DNA of 64,000 nt from JAHFUA01 sp963808725 (GTDB lineage: Bacteria; Acidobacteriota; Terriglobia; Terriglobales; Acidobacteriaceae), in assembly GCA_963808725.1 (NCBI GenBank), contig CAWEGO010000001.1:992001-1056000 (forward strand), written 5' to 3'. Below the pieces are notes generated by a model. It was given only the letters and a program-made list of their open reading frames with translations, was not told the DNA's origin and did no database searches. Position numbers and translations under genes: made by a program. This document shows, piece after piece, positions 19,508-29,476 of the stretch. Each line of letters opens with the position of its first letter. Position 1 is the first letter of the stretch.

Positions 19508-20687
19508 CCCACGCATCCTGACGATCAATGGCGGCTCGTCGAGCATCAAGTTCGCGCTGTTCGAGGCCGGTGACTCGCTCCGACGGATTCTGGAGGGCGG
19601 GATTGAGCGGATTGGACTGCCGGAGGCCACCTTGCGGGTGAAAGGCTTGAACCAGGCGGACAACTTTTCGCGGTCAGTGACGGCGCCGGATCACACCGTG
19701 GCGGTGGGCGCTCTGATGGATTGGATCGAGGAACGCAGCGGGCGTGATGCATTGACCGCGGTGGGGCATCGCGTGGTGCATGGCGGGCCGAAGTATAACA
19801 AGCCGCAGCGAATCACTGCGGAAATGGTTGAGGAGCTGCACCGGCTCAGTCCATTCGATCCTGACCATCTGCCGGAGGAGATCCTGTTGACCGAGGCGTT
19901 TCATCGCCGATTTCCTGACCTGCCCCAAGTGGCGTGTTTCGACACGGCTTTTCACCATGATCTGCCGCGCGTGGCGCAGCTGTTGCCGATCCCGCGCCGC
20001 TACGAGGCGCAGGGGGTGCGGCGGTACGGGTTTCACGGGTTGTCGTATGCGTTTCTCATGGAAGAACTGGCCCGCCTGGCCGGACCGGAAGCGGCACAAG
20101 GCCGGGTCATCCTCGCCCACCTCGGCAATGGCGCGAGCCTGGCGGCGGTGCGTGACGGCAAATCCGTGGACACAAGCATGAGTTTCACCCCGACCGCCGG
20201 GGTGCCGATGAGCACCCGCTCAGGCGATCTCGATCCCGGACTGGTTTGGTATCTGGCGCGCACTGAAAAAATGAGCGCGAAGCAATTCAACGAGATGGTC
20301 AATTTCCAGTCCGGGCTGCTCGGCATATCCGAGACCAGTTCCGACATGCGTGACTTGCTCGACCGTGAAACGCAGGACGTGCGGGCGGCTGAAGCGGTCG
20401 CGCTGTTTTGCTACCAGGTCAAGAAATGGATCGGCGCATTCGCGGCGGCGTTGGGCGGACTGGACACGCTGGTGTTCGCTGGTGGCATCGGAGAGAACGC
20501 GCCCGCGGTCCGCGCCCGGATTTGCGATGGGCTGGGATTCCTTGGAATCGAACTCGAAGAAAAGCGAAACGCGGCGAATGAGGGCGTGATTTCCGCGGCG
20601 GCCAGCCGGGTTGCGGTCCGCGTCATTCGCACGGACGAAGAACGCATGATCGCCAAGACGGTTTGCTGCGTTCTCGGCCTTGGCTGA
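19494..20687 (+). CDS. ackA: Acetate kinase
   Basis: The start is ATG 19494 with GAAGGAG seven bases upstream, overlapping the HAD gene end by 14 bases. The 397-aa protein has the ASKHA-fold signatures of acetate kinases: ILTINGGSSSIKFALFE at the N-terminus, GHRVVHGG, RRYGFHGLSY, LAHLGNGASLAAV, and GVPMSTRSGDLDPG. The C-terminal part includes VFAGGIGENAPAVR. It converts acetyl-phosphate and ADP to acetate and ATP in the cytoplasm. No phosphotransacetylase gene is nearby; here acetyl-phosphate would come from the adjacent phosphoketolase. The length is typical and the frame intact. Confidence 0.95.
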   Translation: MKPANPRILTINGGSSSIKFALFEAGDSLRRILEGGIERIGLPEATLRVKGLNQADNFSRSVTAPDHTVAVGALMDWIEERSGRDALTAVGHRVVHGGPKYNKPQRITAEMVEELHRLSPFDPDHLPEEILLTEAFHRRFPDLPQVACFDTAFHHDLPRVAQLLPIPRRYEAQGVRRYGFHGLSYAFLMEELARLAGPEAAQGRVILAHLGNGASLAAVRDGKSVDTSMSFTPTAGVPMSTRSGDLDPGLVWYLARTEKMSAKQFNEMVNFQSGLLGISETSSDMRDLLDRETQDVRAAEAVALFCYQVKKWIGAFAAALGGLDTLVFAGGIGENAPAVRARICDGLGFLGIELEEKRNAANEGVISAAASRVAVRVIRTDEERMIAKTVCCVLGLG

Positions 20688-20704
20688 AAAAGGAGAATTG
20701 AACC

Positions 20705-20809
20705 ATGAAAACTAACACACTCACGCCTGAACTGCTCCACATAAACCCACGCGGTGAACAAAAAAAGTTAACCATGAAAACCAACACACTCTCTCCGGAA
20801 CTGCTCCAC
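20705..20809 (+). repeat. Direct repeat covering the phosphoketolase start
   Basis: A block of about 36 bases encoding MKTNTLTPELLH (20705-20740) recurs at 20774-20809 as MKTNTLSPELLH, 69 bases (23 codons) downstream in the same frame, with about five base differences. The linker between them is unrelated to the enzyme family. Confidence 0.85.
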
Positions 20810-23143
20810 AAGATGGATGCCTACTGGCGCGCCGCCAACTATCTGTCGGTCGGCCAGATTTATCTCTACGACAATCCGCTGCTGAAGGAGCCGCTGAAGC
20901 TGTCGCACGTGAAGCCGCTGGTGGTCGGACACTGGGGCACGACGCCGGGCCAGAACTTCATCTATGTGCACTTGAACCGGGTCATCAAGAAGTATGACCT
21001 GGATATGTTCTACATCGCCGGTCCCGGTCACGGCGGCCCGGCGCTGGTGGGCAATACTTACCTCGAAGGCACCTACAGTGAGATTTATCCGAACATCAGC
21101 CAGGACGAAGCCGGGCTGAAAAAGCTGTTCAAGCAATTCTCGTTTCCCGGCGGGATTTCCAGCCATGTTGCGCCGACGACGCCGGGGTCGATTCACGAAG
21201 GTGGCGAGCTGGGGTACTCGCTCAGCCATGCCTTCGGGGCCGCGTTCGACAATCCCGATCTGATCGTCGCCTGCGTCATCGGCGACGGTGAAGCGGAAAC
21301 GGGCCCTCTGGCGACCGCATGGCAGTCCAACAAGTTTCTCAACCCAATTACCGACGGAGCCGTGCTGCCGATCCTGCACCTCAATGGCTACAAGATCAGC
21401 AATCCGACCGTCCTGGCCCGCATCGAGCATGAGGAATTGGAGCAATTTCTACGAGGCTGCGGCTGGACGCCTTACTTTGTGGAAGGCGATGAGCCGGAAA
21501 AGATGCATGAACTCATGGCCACCACCTTGGAAAAGGCCATCGAGGATATCCGGCAAATCCAAAGCAATGCGCGGAACAAGAACGACACCACTCGGCCGCG
21601 CTGGCCAATGATCGTCCTCAAGTCACCCAAGGGCTGGACGGGACCGAAAGTCGTCGATGGCCTGCAAATCGAGGGCACCTTCCGAGCGCACCAGGTGCCG
21701 CTCCTGGTGGATTCCGAGCATCCCGATCATGTCAAGCAGCTTGAAAGCTGGATGAAAAGCTACAAGGCCGAGGAGCTGTTCGATGAAAATGGGCGACTCA
21801 TGCCGGAATTGGCCGAGCTGGCGCCGAAGGGCGACCGGCGGATGGGCGCCAATCCCCACGCCAACGGCGGCATTCTGCTGCGCGACCTGCGCATGCCGGA
21901 CTTCCACGTCCACGCGGTGAATGTGCCTTCGCCCGGCGCCGTTGACGGCCAAGATACGCTCGTGCTGGGTAAGTTCCTGCGTGACGTGGCCAAGCTGAAT
22001 CAGGATCAGCGCAATTTCCGTGTCTTCGGTCCCGATGAGACACTCTCGAATCTCCTGGGCGCGGTTTTTGAAGTCACCAACCGTCAGTGGGACGCCCGGG
22101 AAGTAAAAAATGATGAATTCCTCGCGCCCGCCGGACGCGTGCTGGACTCGATGCTCAGCGAGCACCAGTGCGAGGGTTGGTTGGAAGGATATCTGCTGAC
22201 CGGGCGGCACGGGCTGTTCAACAGCTATGAGGCCTTCATTCGCATCGTCGACTCGATGTTCAGCCAGCACGCCAAGTGGCTGAAGGTAACGTTGGAACTG
22301 CCCTGGCGCCGGAAGATCGCCTCGCTGAACTATCTGCTCGCCTCCCACGTCTGGCAGCAGGATCACAACGGCTTCACGCACCAGGATCCCGGCTTCCTCG
22401 ACCACGTCATCAACAAGAAGGCCGATATCGTGCGCGTTTACCTTCCGCCCGACGCCAACTGCCTGTTGTCGGTTTTTGATCACTGCCTGCGCAGCCGGCA
22501 TTACGTCAACGTGGTGGTTGCGGGCAAGCACGCCCTCCCGCAATGGCTGACCATGGACGCGGCGGTCGTGCATTGCACGGAAGGAATTGGCATCTGGCAA
22601 TGGGCCAGCAACGACCAGGACGCCGAGCCGGACGTGGTGATGGCCTGCTGCGGAGACACGCCCACGCTGGAGATTCTGGCTGCCGTTTCCATCCTTCGCC
22701 AGCATCTGCCCGATCTGAAAATCCGGGTGATCAATGTCGTCGATCTGATGAAGCTGCAGTCTGCGAGCGAGCACCCGCACGGACTGAGCGAGACGGATTA
22801 CGATTCGCTTTTCACCAAAGACAAGCACATCATCTTTGGCTTTCATGGATATCCATGGCTGGTCCACCGGCTGACCTACCGCCGGACCAACCGCAACCTC
22901 CACGTCCGGGGCTACAAGGAAGAGGGCACCATCACGACGGCCTTTGACATGAGGGTGCAGAACGACCTGGACCGGTTCCACCTGGTGCAAGACGTGGTCG
23001 ATCGGCTACCGCATTTGGGCACTAAGGGGGCCTACCTGAAGCAGATGATGCAGGACAAGCTCATCGAGCACAAGCACTACATCGACAAGCACGGCCAAGA
23101 CATGCCGGAAATCCGGAACTGGAAGTGGAGCAACCTCAAATGA
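20705..23143 (+). CDS. xfp: Phosphoketolase (D-xylulose-5-P / fructose-6-P)
   Basis: The frame has two possible ATGs. The one at 20705 follows AAAAGGAG; the one at 20774 lacks a ribosome site but gives the family's natural start (LSPELLHKMDAYWRAANYLS). From 20705 the product is 812 aa. It has the thiamine-diphosphate-enzyme features of phosphoketolases: YIAGPGHGGPALVGNTYLEG, GGISSHVAPTTPGSIHEGGE, CVIGDGEAETGPLATAW, and FRVFGPDETLSNLL. It cleaves xylulose-5-P or fructose-6-P with phosphate to acetyl-phosphate plus glyceraldehyde-3-P or erythrose-4-P. It follows ackA by 17 bases and its stop overlaps the ATPase start (ATGA). Confidence 0.95.
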   Translation: MKTNTLTPELLHINPRGEQKKLTMKTNTLSPELLHKMDAYWRAANYLSVGQIYLYDNPLLKEPLKLSHVKPLVVGHWGTTPGQNFIYVHLNRVIKKYDLDMFYIAGPGHGGPALVGNTYLEGTYSEIYPNISQDEAGLKKLFKQFSFPGGISSHVAPTTPGSIHEGGELGYSLSHAFGAAFDNPDLIVACVIGDGEAETGPLATAWQSNKFLNPITDGAVLPILHLNGYKISNPTVLARIEHEELEQFLRGCGWTPYFVEGDEPEKMHELMATTLEKAIEDIRQIQSNARNKNDTTRPRWPMIVLKSPKGWTGPKVVDGLQIEGTFRAHQVPLLVDSEHPDHVKQLESWMKSYKAEELFDENGRLMPELAELAPKGDRRMGANPHANGGILLRDLRMPDFHVHAVNVPSPGAVDGQDTLVLGKFLRDVAKLNQDQRNFRVFGPDETLSNLLGAVFEVTNRQWDAREVKNDEFLAPAGRVLDSMLSEHQCEGWLEGYLLTGRHGLFNSYEAFIRIVDSMFSQHAKWLKVTLELPWRRKIASLNYLLASHVWQQDHNGFTHQDPGFLDHVINKKADIVRVYLPPDANCLLSVFDHCLRSRHYVNVVVAGKHALPQWLTMDAAVVHCTEGIGIWQWASNDQDAEPDVVMACCGDTPTLEILAAVSILRQHLPDLKIRVINVVDLMKLQSASEHPHGLSETDYDSLFTKDKHIIFGFHGYPWLVHRLTYRRTNRNLHVRGYKEEGTITTAFDMRVQNDLDRFHLVQDVVDRLPHLGTKGAYLKQMMQDKLIEHKHYIDKHGQDMPEIRNWKWSNLK

Positions 23144-25796
23144 ACGCACAAGAGCTTATGAAACCCAATGCCGACCAGCCCAAGGCTCCCGAATCGAAGC
23201 CGGGATCGAAGCCCAATGCGAAGGACGATCTGAAATCCCTGCCCATGCCGGAAGTGGAGAAAAAATTGGGGTCGTCGCCGGACGGCCTCAGTCAAGCCGA
23301 GGCGCAGAAACGGCTGACCCAATATGGGCCTAACGAGATTGAAGAAAAGAAGACCAATCCGTTCCTGAAATTCCTCACCTATTTTTGGGGGCCCATCCCG
23401 TGGATGATCGAAGCGGCGGTGATTCTGTCGGGCGTGGTCCGGCACTGGCCGGATTTTTTCATCATCCTCCTTTTGCTTGTTTCCAACGCCGTGGTCGGAT
23501 TCTGGGAAGAACACCAGGCGGGCAACGCCATCGCCGCTCTGAAGGCCAAGCTGGCGATCAAGGCCAGGGTGAAACGTGATGGGAAGTGGATCACCCCGGC
23601 GGCGCGTGAGTTGGTGCCGGGCGACGTCATCCGCGTGCGCCTGGGCGACATTGTGCCGGCGGATGCGCGCTTGCTGGCGGGCGACCCGGTGGAGGTGGAT
23701 CAGTCCGCGTTGACCGGCGAATCTTTGCCCGCCACGCGCAAACCTGGCGAGGCGGTGTTTTCGGGGTCGATTATCCGCCAGGGCGAAATCGACGCGATGG
23801 TGTACGCCACCGGTGAGAACACCTACTTCGGCAAGACCGCGCAACTGGTGCAGGAGGCGCACACCGTCAGCCATTTCCAGCGTGCCGTGCTGAAGATTGG
23901 CGATTACCTGATCATTCTCGCGGTGGCTCTGGTGGTGTTGATAATTGCCGTCGCGCTCTTCCGTGGCGACCCGATCCTCACCACGTTGGAGTTCGCCTTG
24001 GTGCTTCTGGTGGCCGCGATCCCCGTGGCGATGCCCACGGTGCTGTCAGTGACCATGGCGGTCGGCGCACGTCTGCTGGCGAAAAAAGAAGCGATTGTGA
24101 CCCGGTTGTCGGCTATCGAGGAACTAGCTGGCGTGGACGTGCTGTGCTCGGACAAGACCGGCACCCTGACCCAGAACAAGCTGACGCTGGGCGATCCGTT
24201 CAGCGTGAACAATATCCCTGCCGACCAAGTCATTCTCTGCGCCGCACTGGCTTCGCGTGCGGAAGACAAGGACACCATCGACCTGGCCGTGATCGGCGGC
24301 GTGAAGGACGATACAGGCGTTGAAGGGCTATCAGGTGGTCCATTTCCAGCCGTTCGACCCGGTGCATAAGCGCACCGAAGCCACCGTCAAAGCCGCGGAC
24401 GGAAAACAGTTCTATGTGGCCAAGGGAGCGCCGCAGGTGATTCTGGAGATGTCGACCAACGCCGGTGAGGTAAAGCCCGCCGTCGAGAAAGCCGTCAATG
24501 AATTTGCGGCGCGCGGCTTCCGTTCCTTGGGCGTGGCCCGGGCAGATCAGGAAGGCAAGTGGCAGTTTGTTGGCGTGTTGCCATTGTTCGATCCGCCGCG
24601 CGAGCAGGCCAAAGCAACCATCGCGAGCGCCCGGCAGATGGGCGTGAACGTCAAGATGGTTACGGGCGATCAAATGGCCATCGCTCGAGAAACTGCCCGA
24701 CAACTGGGGCTGGGCACGAACATCCTTGATGCCAGCGGATTGGGCGACACGAAGCATCACGAGACGGCGCAGTCGGCGGAGGCCATCGAAAAAGCGGACG
24801 GTTTCGCCCAGGTATTCCCCGAACATAAGTTCCACATTGTGGATGTCCTGCAGCAGCGCGGCCACATCGTCGGCATGACCGGCGACGGGGTGAACGACGC
24901 CCCCGCGCTGAAGAAAGCCGACTGCGGCATCGCCGTTTCCGGCGCGACAGACGCGGCGCGCGCGGCGGCGTCCATCGTGCTGCTGGCGTCCGGCCTGTCG
25001 GTGATCATCGACGCGATCAAGGAGAGCCGCCGGATCTTCCAGCGGATGAACAGCTACGCGATCTACCGCATCGCCGAAACGCTGCGCGTGCTGTTCTTCA
25101 TGACGCTGGCGATCCTGGTGTTTAACTTCTATCCGCTGACCGCGGTGATGATCGTGATGCTGGCGTTGCTCAACGACGGAGCCATCCTGTCCATCGCCTA
25201 TGACAACGTTCATTACAAGGATAAGCCCGAGGCCTGGAACATGCGCCTGGTGCTGGGGATCTCCACGGTGCTGGGCGTCATCGGGGTCGTGGCCGCGTTT
25301 GGCTTGTTTTATCTCGGCGAGCGCGTCTTTCATCTCGACCGTGCGCACATCCAGACGCTGATGTACCTGAAGCTGTCCGTGGCCGGACATCTGACGATTT
25401 TCCTGACGCGCACGCGCGGCCCGTTCTGGTCCATACGCCCCGCGCGGATTCTTATGGGTAGCGGTGCTCGGCACGCAAACGATGGCGACTCTGATTGCGG
25501 TTTATGGGCTGTTTATGACGCCCCTCGGCTGGGGCTGGGCAGGGTTCGTTTGGGGCTACGCTCTGGCTTGGGCCCTCGTGAATGACCGCGTGAAACTGCT
25601 CGCCTATCGGATTTTCGACCCTACCAAAGCCCCATTGTTGGCCAAGAAGACGCTCGATCTTACACCGCAGATCGCCACACGGGCCTATGAACTCTACGAG
25701 CAGCGAGCCCGGGGCGAAAGCCAGGCGGATCAAGACTGGCTCGAGGCGGAGCGCGAGATTCGGAAAGAGCAGGCGGGACATCGCAAGGCTTCGTGA
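23140..25796 (+). CDS. Plasma-membrane-type H+-transporting P-type ATPase, two frameshifts
   Basis: The start is ATG 23140, in an ATGA overlap with xfp. The sequence shows a cation-ATPase N-terminus, the actuator motif DQSALTGESLPATRK (about residue 190), and phosphorylation motif CSDKTGTLTQNK (about 337). The P3A-type segment HFQPFDPVHKRTEATV and hinge GMTGDGVNDAPALKKAD are also present. One extra A at 24313 and another at 25454 break the frame; the corrected protein of about 885 aa ends AEREIRKEQAGHRKAS at 25796. Apart from the shifts no stops or missing motifs are seen. It would expel protons using ATP, for pH or membrane-potential control. Confidence 0.85.
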
Positions 25797-25862
25797 ATGT
25801 CCTCGTGAGCCCCGGGAGTGTTGGCCGTGCCCACGCAGTTCGTGGCATCGAATGGAGGAACA

Positions 25863-26738
25863 ATGAGAATCAGTTCCAAAGATTTCCGTGTACCGACCAG
25901 GAAAAAGGTCAAACTCAGAGAGTGGCCGACGATCGTGAAGCCCTTTTGCGACTCGAAGGAGGGATATAAAAAACTCCTGGAAGAACACGTTGCAGAGTTG
26001 AGCTCGCTGCAAAACCTTCACTACGCCTCCAACCGCTATGCGCTGCTGCTGATCTTTCAGGGGATGGACTCTGCGGGCAAGGACGGCGCCATCCGGCACG
26101 TCATGTCGGGGGTCAATCCCGAAGGCTGCGAAGTTTTCAGTTTCAAACAACCGAGCGCTGAAGAACTGGAACACGATTTTCTCTGGCGCACGACGTGCCG
26201 CCTTCCCGAACGCGGACGGATCGGCATCTTCAATCGTTCCTACTATGAGGAAGTGCTCATCGTTCGGGTGCATCCGGAGATTCTCCGCAACCAGCGGCTT
26301 CCGGAGGAGTTGCTCGACGAGAAAACCATCTGGAAGGAACGGTATCGCTCGATCGTGGACTTGGAGCGCCACCTTTATCACAACGGAACGCGGATCATAA
26401 AAATATTTCTAAACCTTTCGTACGAAGAACAGCGAAAGCGGTTTCTCGAGCGCATTGACGAGCCTGACAAGAACTGGAAAGTCAGCCCCTCGGACAATCA
26501 TGAGAGGAAATACTGGAAGCATTACATGGAAGCGTATGAGGATTGCCTGAACGCGACCAGCACCCATCACGCGCCCTGGTACGCCGTTCCCGCCGATGAT
26601 AAGGAAAATGCCCGCTTGATTGTTTCCCGCATTGTCCTCGATGTGCTCCAGGACCTCAAGATGGCATATCCCAAGACCACGGAGAAGCGTCGGCTGGAAT
26701 TGCAAGCGATCGGCAAGCAGCTAACGAAAGAAAAGTAA
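25863..26738 (+). CDS. ppk2: PPK2-family polyphosphate kinase
   Basis: The start is ATG 25863 with AATGGAGGAACA upstream. The 291-aa protein has the PPK2 Walker A LLIFQGMDSAGKDGAIRH (about residues 61-78), followed by MSGVNPEGCEVFSF. The lid/Walker B region is GRIGIFNRSYYEEVLIVRVH. It transfers phosphate between polyphosphate and nucleotides. The GMDxAGKDG...SGVNPxG pattern resembles PPK2 enzymes that act on both AMP and ADP (class III-like); that subclass call is inference. It follows the H+-ATPase by 66 bases and may supply or store the ATP used there. The frame is intact. Confidence 0.92.
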   Translation: MRISSKDFRVPTRKKVKLREWPTIVKPFCDSKEGYKKLLEEHVAELSSLQNLHYASNRYALLLIFQGMDSAGKDGAIRHVMSGVNPEGCEVFSFKQPSAEELEHDFLWRTTCRLPERGRIGIFNRSYYEEVLIVRVHPEILRNQRLPEELLDEKTIWKERYRSIVDLERHLYHNGTRIIKIFLNLSYEEQRKRFLERIDEPDKNWKVSPSDNHERKYWKHYMEAYEDCLNATSTHHAPWYAVPADDKENARLIVSRIVLDVLQDLKMAYPKTTEKRRLELQAIGKQLTKEK

Positions 26739-26821
26739 CCCAAAGTTGTGGTCGTTTACTTGGGGGTCGAGGCTGTGGTCCGGGAGCGCCACGCGGGCGC
26801 AGCATCGCACGGGAGGTGGAC

Positions 26822-27651
26822 ATGGAATCGACTGGGCGGGAGCGGCAGGACGCGGCGCAGCAACAACCTGTGATCCAACGGCAATCAACGCACGATTTTT
26901 TCGATTCCTCGCTGGAGTGGCGGCGCGTGTTCGCAGAGACCTGGGGTACGTTCCTGCTGGTGCTGGTCGCTGCCGGTGGCGGCGTCGTTGCGGCGATGAG
27001 TGGTGGCAGAGTCACCCTGGGCATGATGGTGGTGGCGCCGGGACTCATGGTGATGGCGATCATCTACTTTACGGGCGCAGTGAGCGGAGCACATTTGAAT
27101 CCGGCGGTCACGTTGGCATTCGCGGTGCGGCGCAACTTCCCTTGGAAGAGAGTCCCGGGCTACATCGTCGGACAATTGATCGGAGGCATTGGTGCGGCTG
27201 CTTTCCTTCGGGCGATGCTCGGGACGGTTGGCGCGCTCGGCGCGACGCTGCCGGGTCGTGGGGTGACCAACGGGAAAGCTCTGGCGATGGAAGTGGTGCT
27301 CACGATCGGGCTGGTGAACACTATCCTGGGCACGGCGTCCGGGGCGCGGAACATCGGCACGAACGCCGCCGTCGCCGTGGGCGGGTACATTGCTCTGGCA
27401 GGACTTGGGCGGCGCCGGTAACCGGCTCCTCGATGAACCCGGCGCGTTCGCTTGCGCCAGATCTGGTGCGCGGCGACTTCCACACGACTTGGATCTACCT
27501 TGTCGGGCCAGCGGTGGGGGCCTTGATGTATAGGAAAAACAAAAATCCATTTCAGAAGGAAAAACGGGCAGACGGCAAGCTCACGCTTATGGGCGTGATC
27601 TCGCTGAAGTTGAAATGGCTGCTGGGCCGAAAGCAGACAACTGCGTTTTGA
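26822..27651 (+). CDS. Aquaporin / MIP-family channel, frameshifted
   Basis: The start is ATG 26822 with GGGAGG upstream. It has a hydrophilic N-terminus of about 35 residues, then MIP membrane segments with the first NPA box in AVSGAHLNPAVTLAFAV. Near 27407-27409 one G is missing from a G run, ending the first frame at LAGLGRRR. The next frame continues APVTGSSMNPARSLAPDLV (second NPA box) to TAG/TGA at 27651. With correction the channel has both NPA boxes. The last membrane region is followed by an unusual basic tail (YRKNKNPFQKEKRADG). Passage of water, glycerol or small acids cannot be distinguished. Confidence 0.8.
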
Positions 27652-27690
27652 GGAGGGTCAAAGAAGGTGGGATCAGGATCTCTCGAACGC

Positions 27691-28791
27691 CTACCGGGCC
27701 GCTAGATTCAGCCGACCGACCCAATGCATGGGTTGACCGCCGCTATCGACCAGGGGATCTACACCGAAATGCTTTCGCAGCGAATTCGCCCAACTCAACC
27801 GTTGTGGACGACGGCGCTTCTCCTGCCCCAATAGTGCAAACAGAGCAGCAGACGTCCGGCGCTTGGAACCGGGTGCCAGTAGCCAGAAATAGCGAATCGC
27901 GTGTCGGTAGCGGTCCAGCACGTGCTCGGCGAGAGTGGCAACGAACTCCTCGATCGAATACCAAGTTATCACCTGCCGCTTCTGTTTCAGGTCCTTCCTC
28001 CGAAACTGGACTTCCCGATCCGTGATCTCCGCGAAACGATGCTGGGCAATCGGCGGCCAGCGAATGTACCGGCCTGCGTATCGTAAGAACTGAGCCTTCG
28101 ACATGAAGCCAGCGATGTCGATATTCCACCAGCGTTCGTACTGCGTTTTCAAAACAGCCTGGAGGTCCTCGGCAGCCAAATCCGACGTGAGCACCTTCGC
28201 CTTTGACGCCTCCCGGAGGTAAGTGATGACGGCGTAGCGCCACATGTGCATCAGCGCGTCTCTATCGAAACGCAGCGGGGTAATCCAACGGCCTTCCGAC
28301 TCCCGCAGACCACCGGCAGAGACCAAAATGTGGAGATGCGGATGAAAATTCAGACATCGGCCGAAAGTGTGCTGCACCACCATAATCAGCACGCGGACAC
28401 CATATCTAGCTTTGACCCATTGCTGTATCACCGCAGCTCCGAGTGCGGCAAGGTCGTGGAGCAGATGGCGGTTCTGCTGAAAGATTGGCCAGAGAACGTT
28501 TGGCATCGTAAAGACGAGGCCGGCAAAGGGCACGTCGGGAAGGGCAATCCACTGCTCGCGTTGCCACAGTTGCGTGGCTCGGTGCCCACAACTCGGACAG
28601 GCTCTCGACTTGCAGGTGTGGTAAACGAGTTTCTCTTCGGTTTTTGAGGCATAGACTTCCGCGCCCAAAGCAGGGGTCCGGCAATTGATCATTTTTTCGA
28701 AGTTCTGGCGGACGGCCGGGCGAGTCTCGGGGCGATCCCAGTGAACTCGCGTGGTGGCCAGAATCTGTTTCAGCGGTTGTTTGTAGCGCAT
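27691..28791 (-). CDS. IS91-family transposase (HUH, rolling-circle type)
   Basis: The start is ATG 28791; the product is 366 aa, close to the usual family length. It has an N-terminal zinc-binding segment (CKSRACPSCGHRATQLW), the HUH motif in FHPHLHILVSAGG (about residue 150), and the tyrosine region YAGRYIRWPPIAQHR (about 245). This identifies the single-strand rolling-circle transposases of IS91/IS801 type, which have no terminal inverted repeats. The characteristic ori/ter ends were not found by eye. The frame is intact, so the protein could be active. It is the only uninterrupted mobile gene in the window. Confidence 0.9.
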   Translation of the reverse strand: MRYKQPLKQILATTRVHWDRPETRPAVRQNFEKMINCRTPALGAEVYASKTEEKLVYHTCKSRACPSCGHRATQLWQREQWIALPDVPFAGLVFTMPNVLWPIFQQNRHLLHDLAALGAAVIQQWVKARYGVRVLIMVVQHTFGRCLNFHPHLHILVSAGGLRESEGRWITPLRFDRDALMHMWRYAVITYLREASKAKVLTSDLAAEDLQAVLKTQYERWWNIDIAGFMSKAQFLRYAGRYIRWPPIAQHRFAEITDREVQFRRKDLKQKRQVITWYSIEEFVATLAEHVLDRYRHAIRYFWLLAPGSKRRTSAALFALLGQEKRRRPQRLSWANSLRKHFGVDPLVDSGGQPMHWVGRLNLAAR

Positions 28792-28870
28792 GCTCGTATT
28801 AGCTCCTGGTCTGGTCGGAGGGATTGAAGTAACTCCTCAGTAAAATAGATCGCTTTGCCCGCAGTCTCTA

Positions 28871-29237
28871 TCACAGAGAAATTGACCGAATGGTGAGGTG
28901 CCTCTGGATTAACCACTGCAGAGCCTCCGGTTCGGTCAGCTCGTATTCGATACAGGGGAGCGTCACTCGCCCTTGTAGTTGAGCCAGCTCGTACCGACAG
29001 TACCCATCAATAATCGTGCCGTCTCGCGTGATCACGAGCGGCTCTCGAAACGCGGTTACCTAGCTCAACGAGTGCGGACAGTTGAGAAGCGGGAACCGTG
29101 AGATGATGCCGAACGTAACTTGGGTGCGGACGGAGTTCGTCCAGACGACGGGTTACGGGCTGGCCGTGAACGTTGTCCAGTTGTTGTCCATTTTCACTTG
29201 GCAACGCGATCTCACGCGCATCAGGGCGCTCCATCAT
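28871..29237 (-). pseudogene. ParB-like nuclease-domain protein, frameshifted
   Basis: The start is ATG 29237, overlapping the HTH gene's stop (ATGATGG). The first frame carries LDELRPHPSYVRHHLTVPAS and then breaks near 29050-29056. The adjacent frame continues FREPLVITRDGTIIDGYCRY and CIEYELTEPEALQWLIQRH, stopping at 28871. Together these form the N-terminal ParB/Sulfiredoxin-like domain, including the DGxxRxE-type motif, but no C-terminal DNA-binding half. Such short proteins are typical of integrative elements and plasmids. Whether the frameshift is genuine is unknown. Confidence 0.65.
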
Positions 29238-29476
29238 CGTCCTGCCCCGCGCGTGCGCGAGCTACGCCTTGTCGAGGGCAATTCCCGGCTGCGCAGCCAT
29301 TCCAGCACTGCCTCCCGACGATACAGAGTGGTACGGCCGATTTTGGTAGGCGGCGGCCCGTCGCCGCTCAGGGCCATGCGGTCGATTGTCCGAGTACTTC
29401 GGCGCAATTGCTCCGCAAGCTGGTTTTTTGTCAAGTAGTCCGAGAGAACACTGGTAGGTGCAGTGTCCGACAGCAT
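29234..29476 (-). CDS. Excisionase-like helix-turn-helix protein
   Basis: This 80-aa frame starts at ATG 29476. It contains an HTH_17/MerR-like DNA-binding domain: DYLTKNQLAEQLRRSTRTI, then GPPPTKIGRTTLYRREAV and LEWLRSRE. Small proteins with this motif serve as excisionases or AlpA-type regulators in phages and integrative elements. Its stop overlaps the start of the ParB-like gene, so the two were co-translated. The basic C-terminal tail (STRRSSRTRGAGR) is consistent with DNA binding. Confidence 0.72.
   Translation of the reverse strand: MLSDTAPTSVLSDYLTKNQLAEQLRRSTRTIDRMALSGDGPPPTKIGRTTLYRREAVLEWLRSRELPSTRRSSRTRGAGR

Noticed and set aside
21623..22990. 455-codon open frame antisense to phosphoketolase
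   Set aside because: It lies wholly opposite a strongly conserved enzyme gene, shows no domain, and is explained by GC-rich codon use.
24230..25474. 414-codon open frame antisense to the H+-ATPase
   Set aside because: Shadow of a conserved gene; His/Arg-rich without family features.
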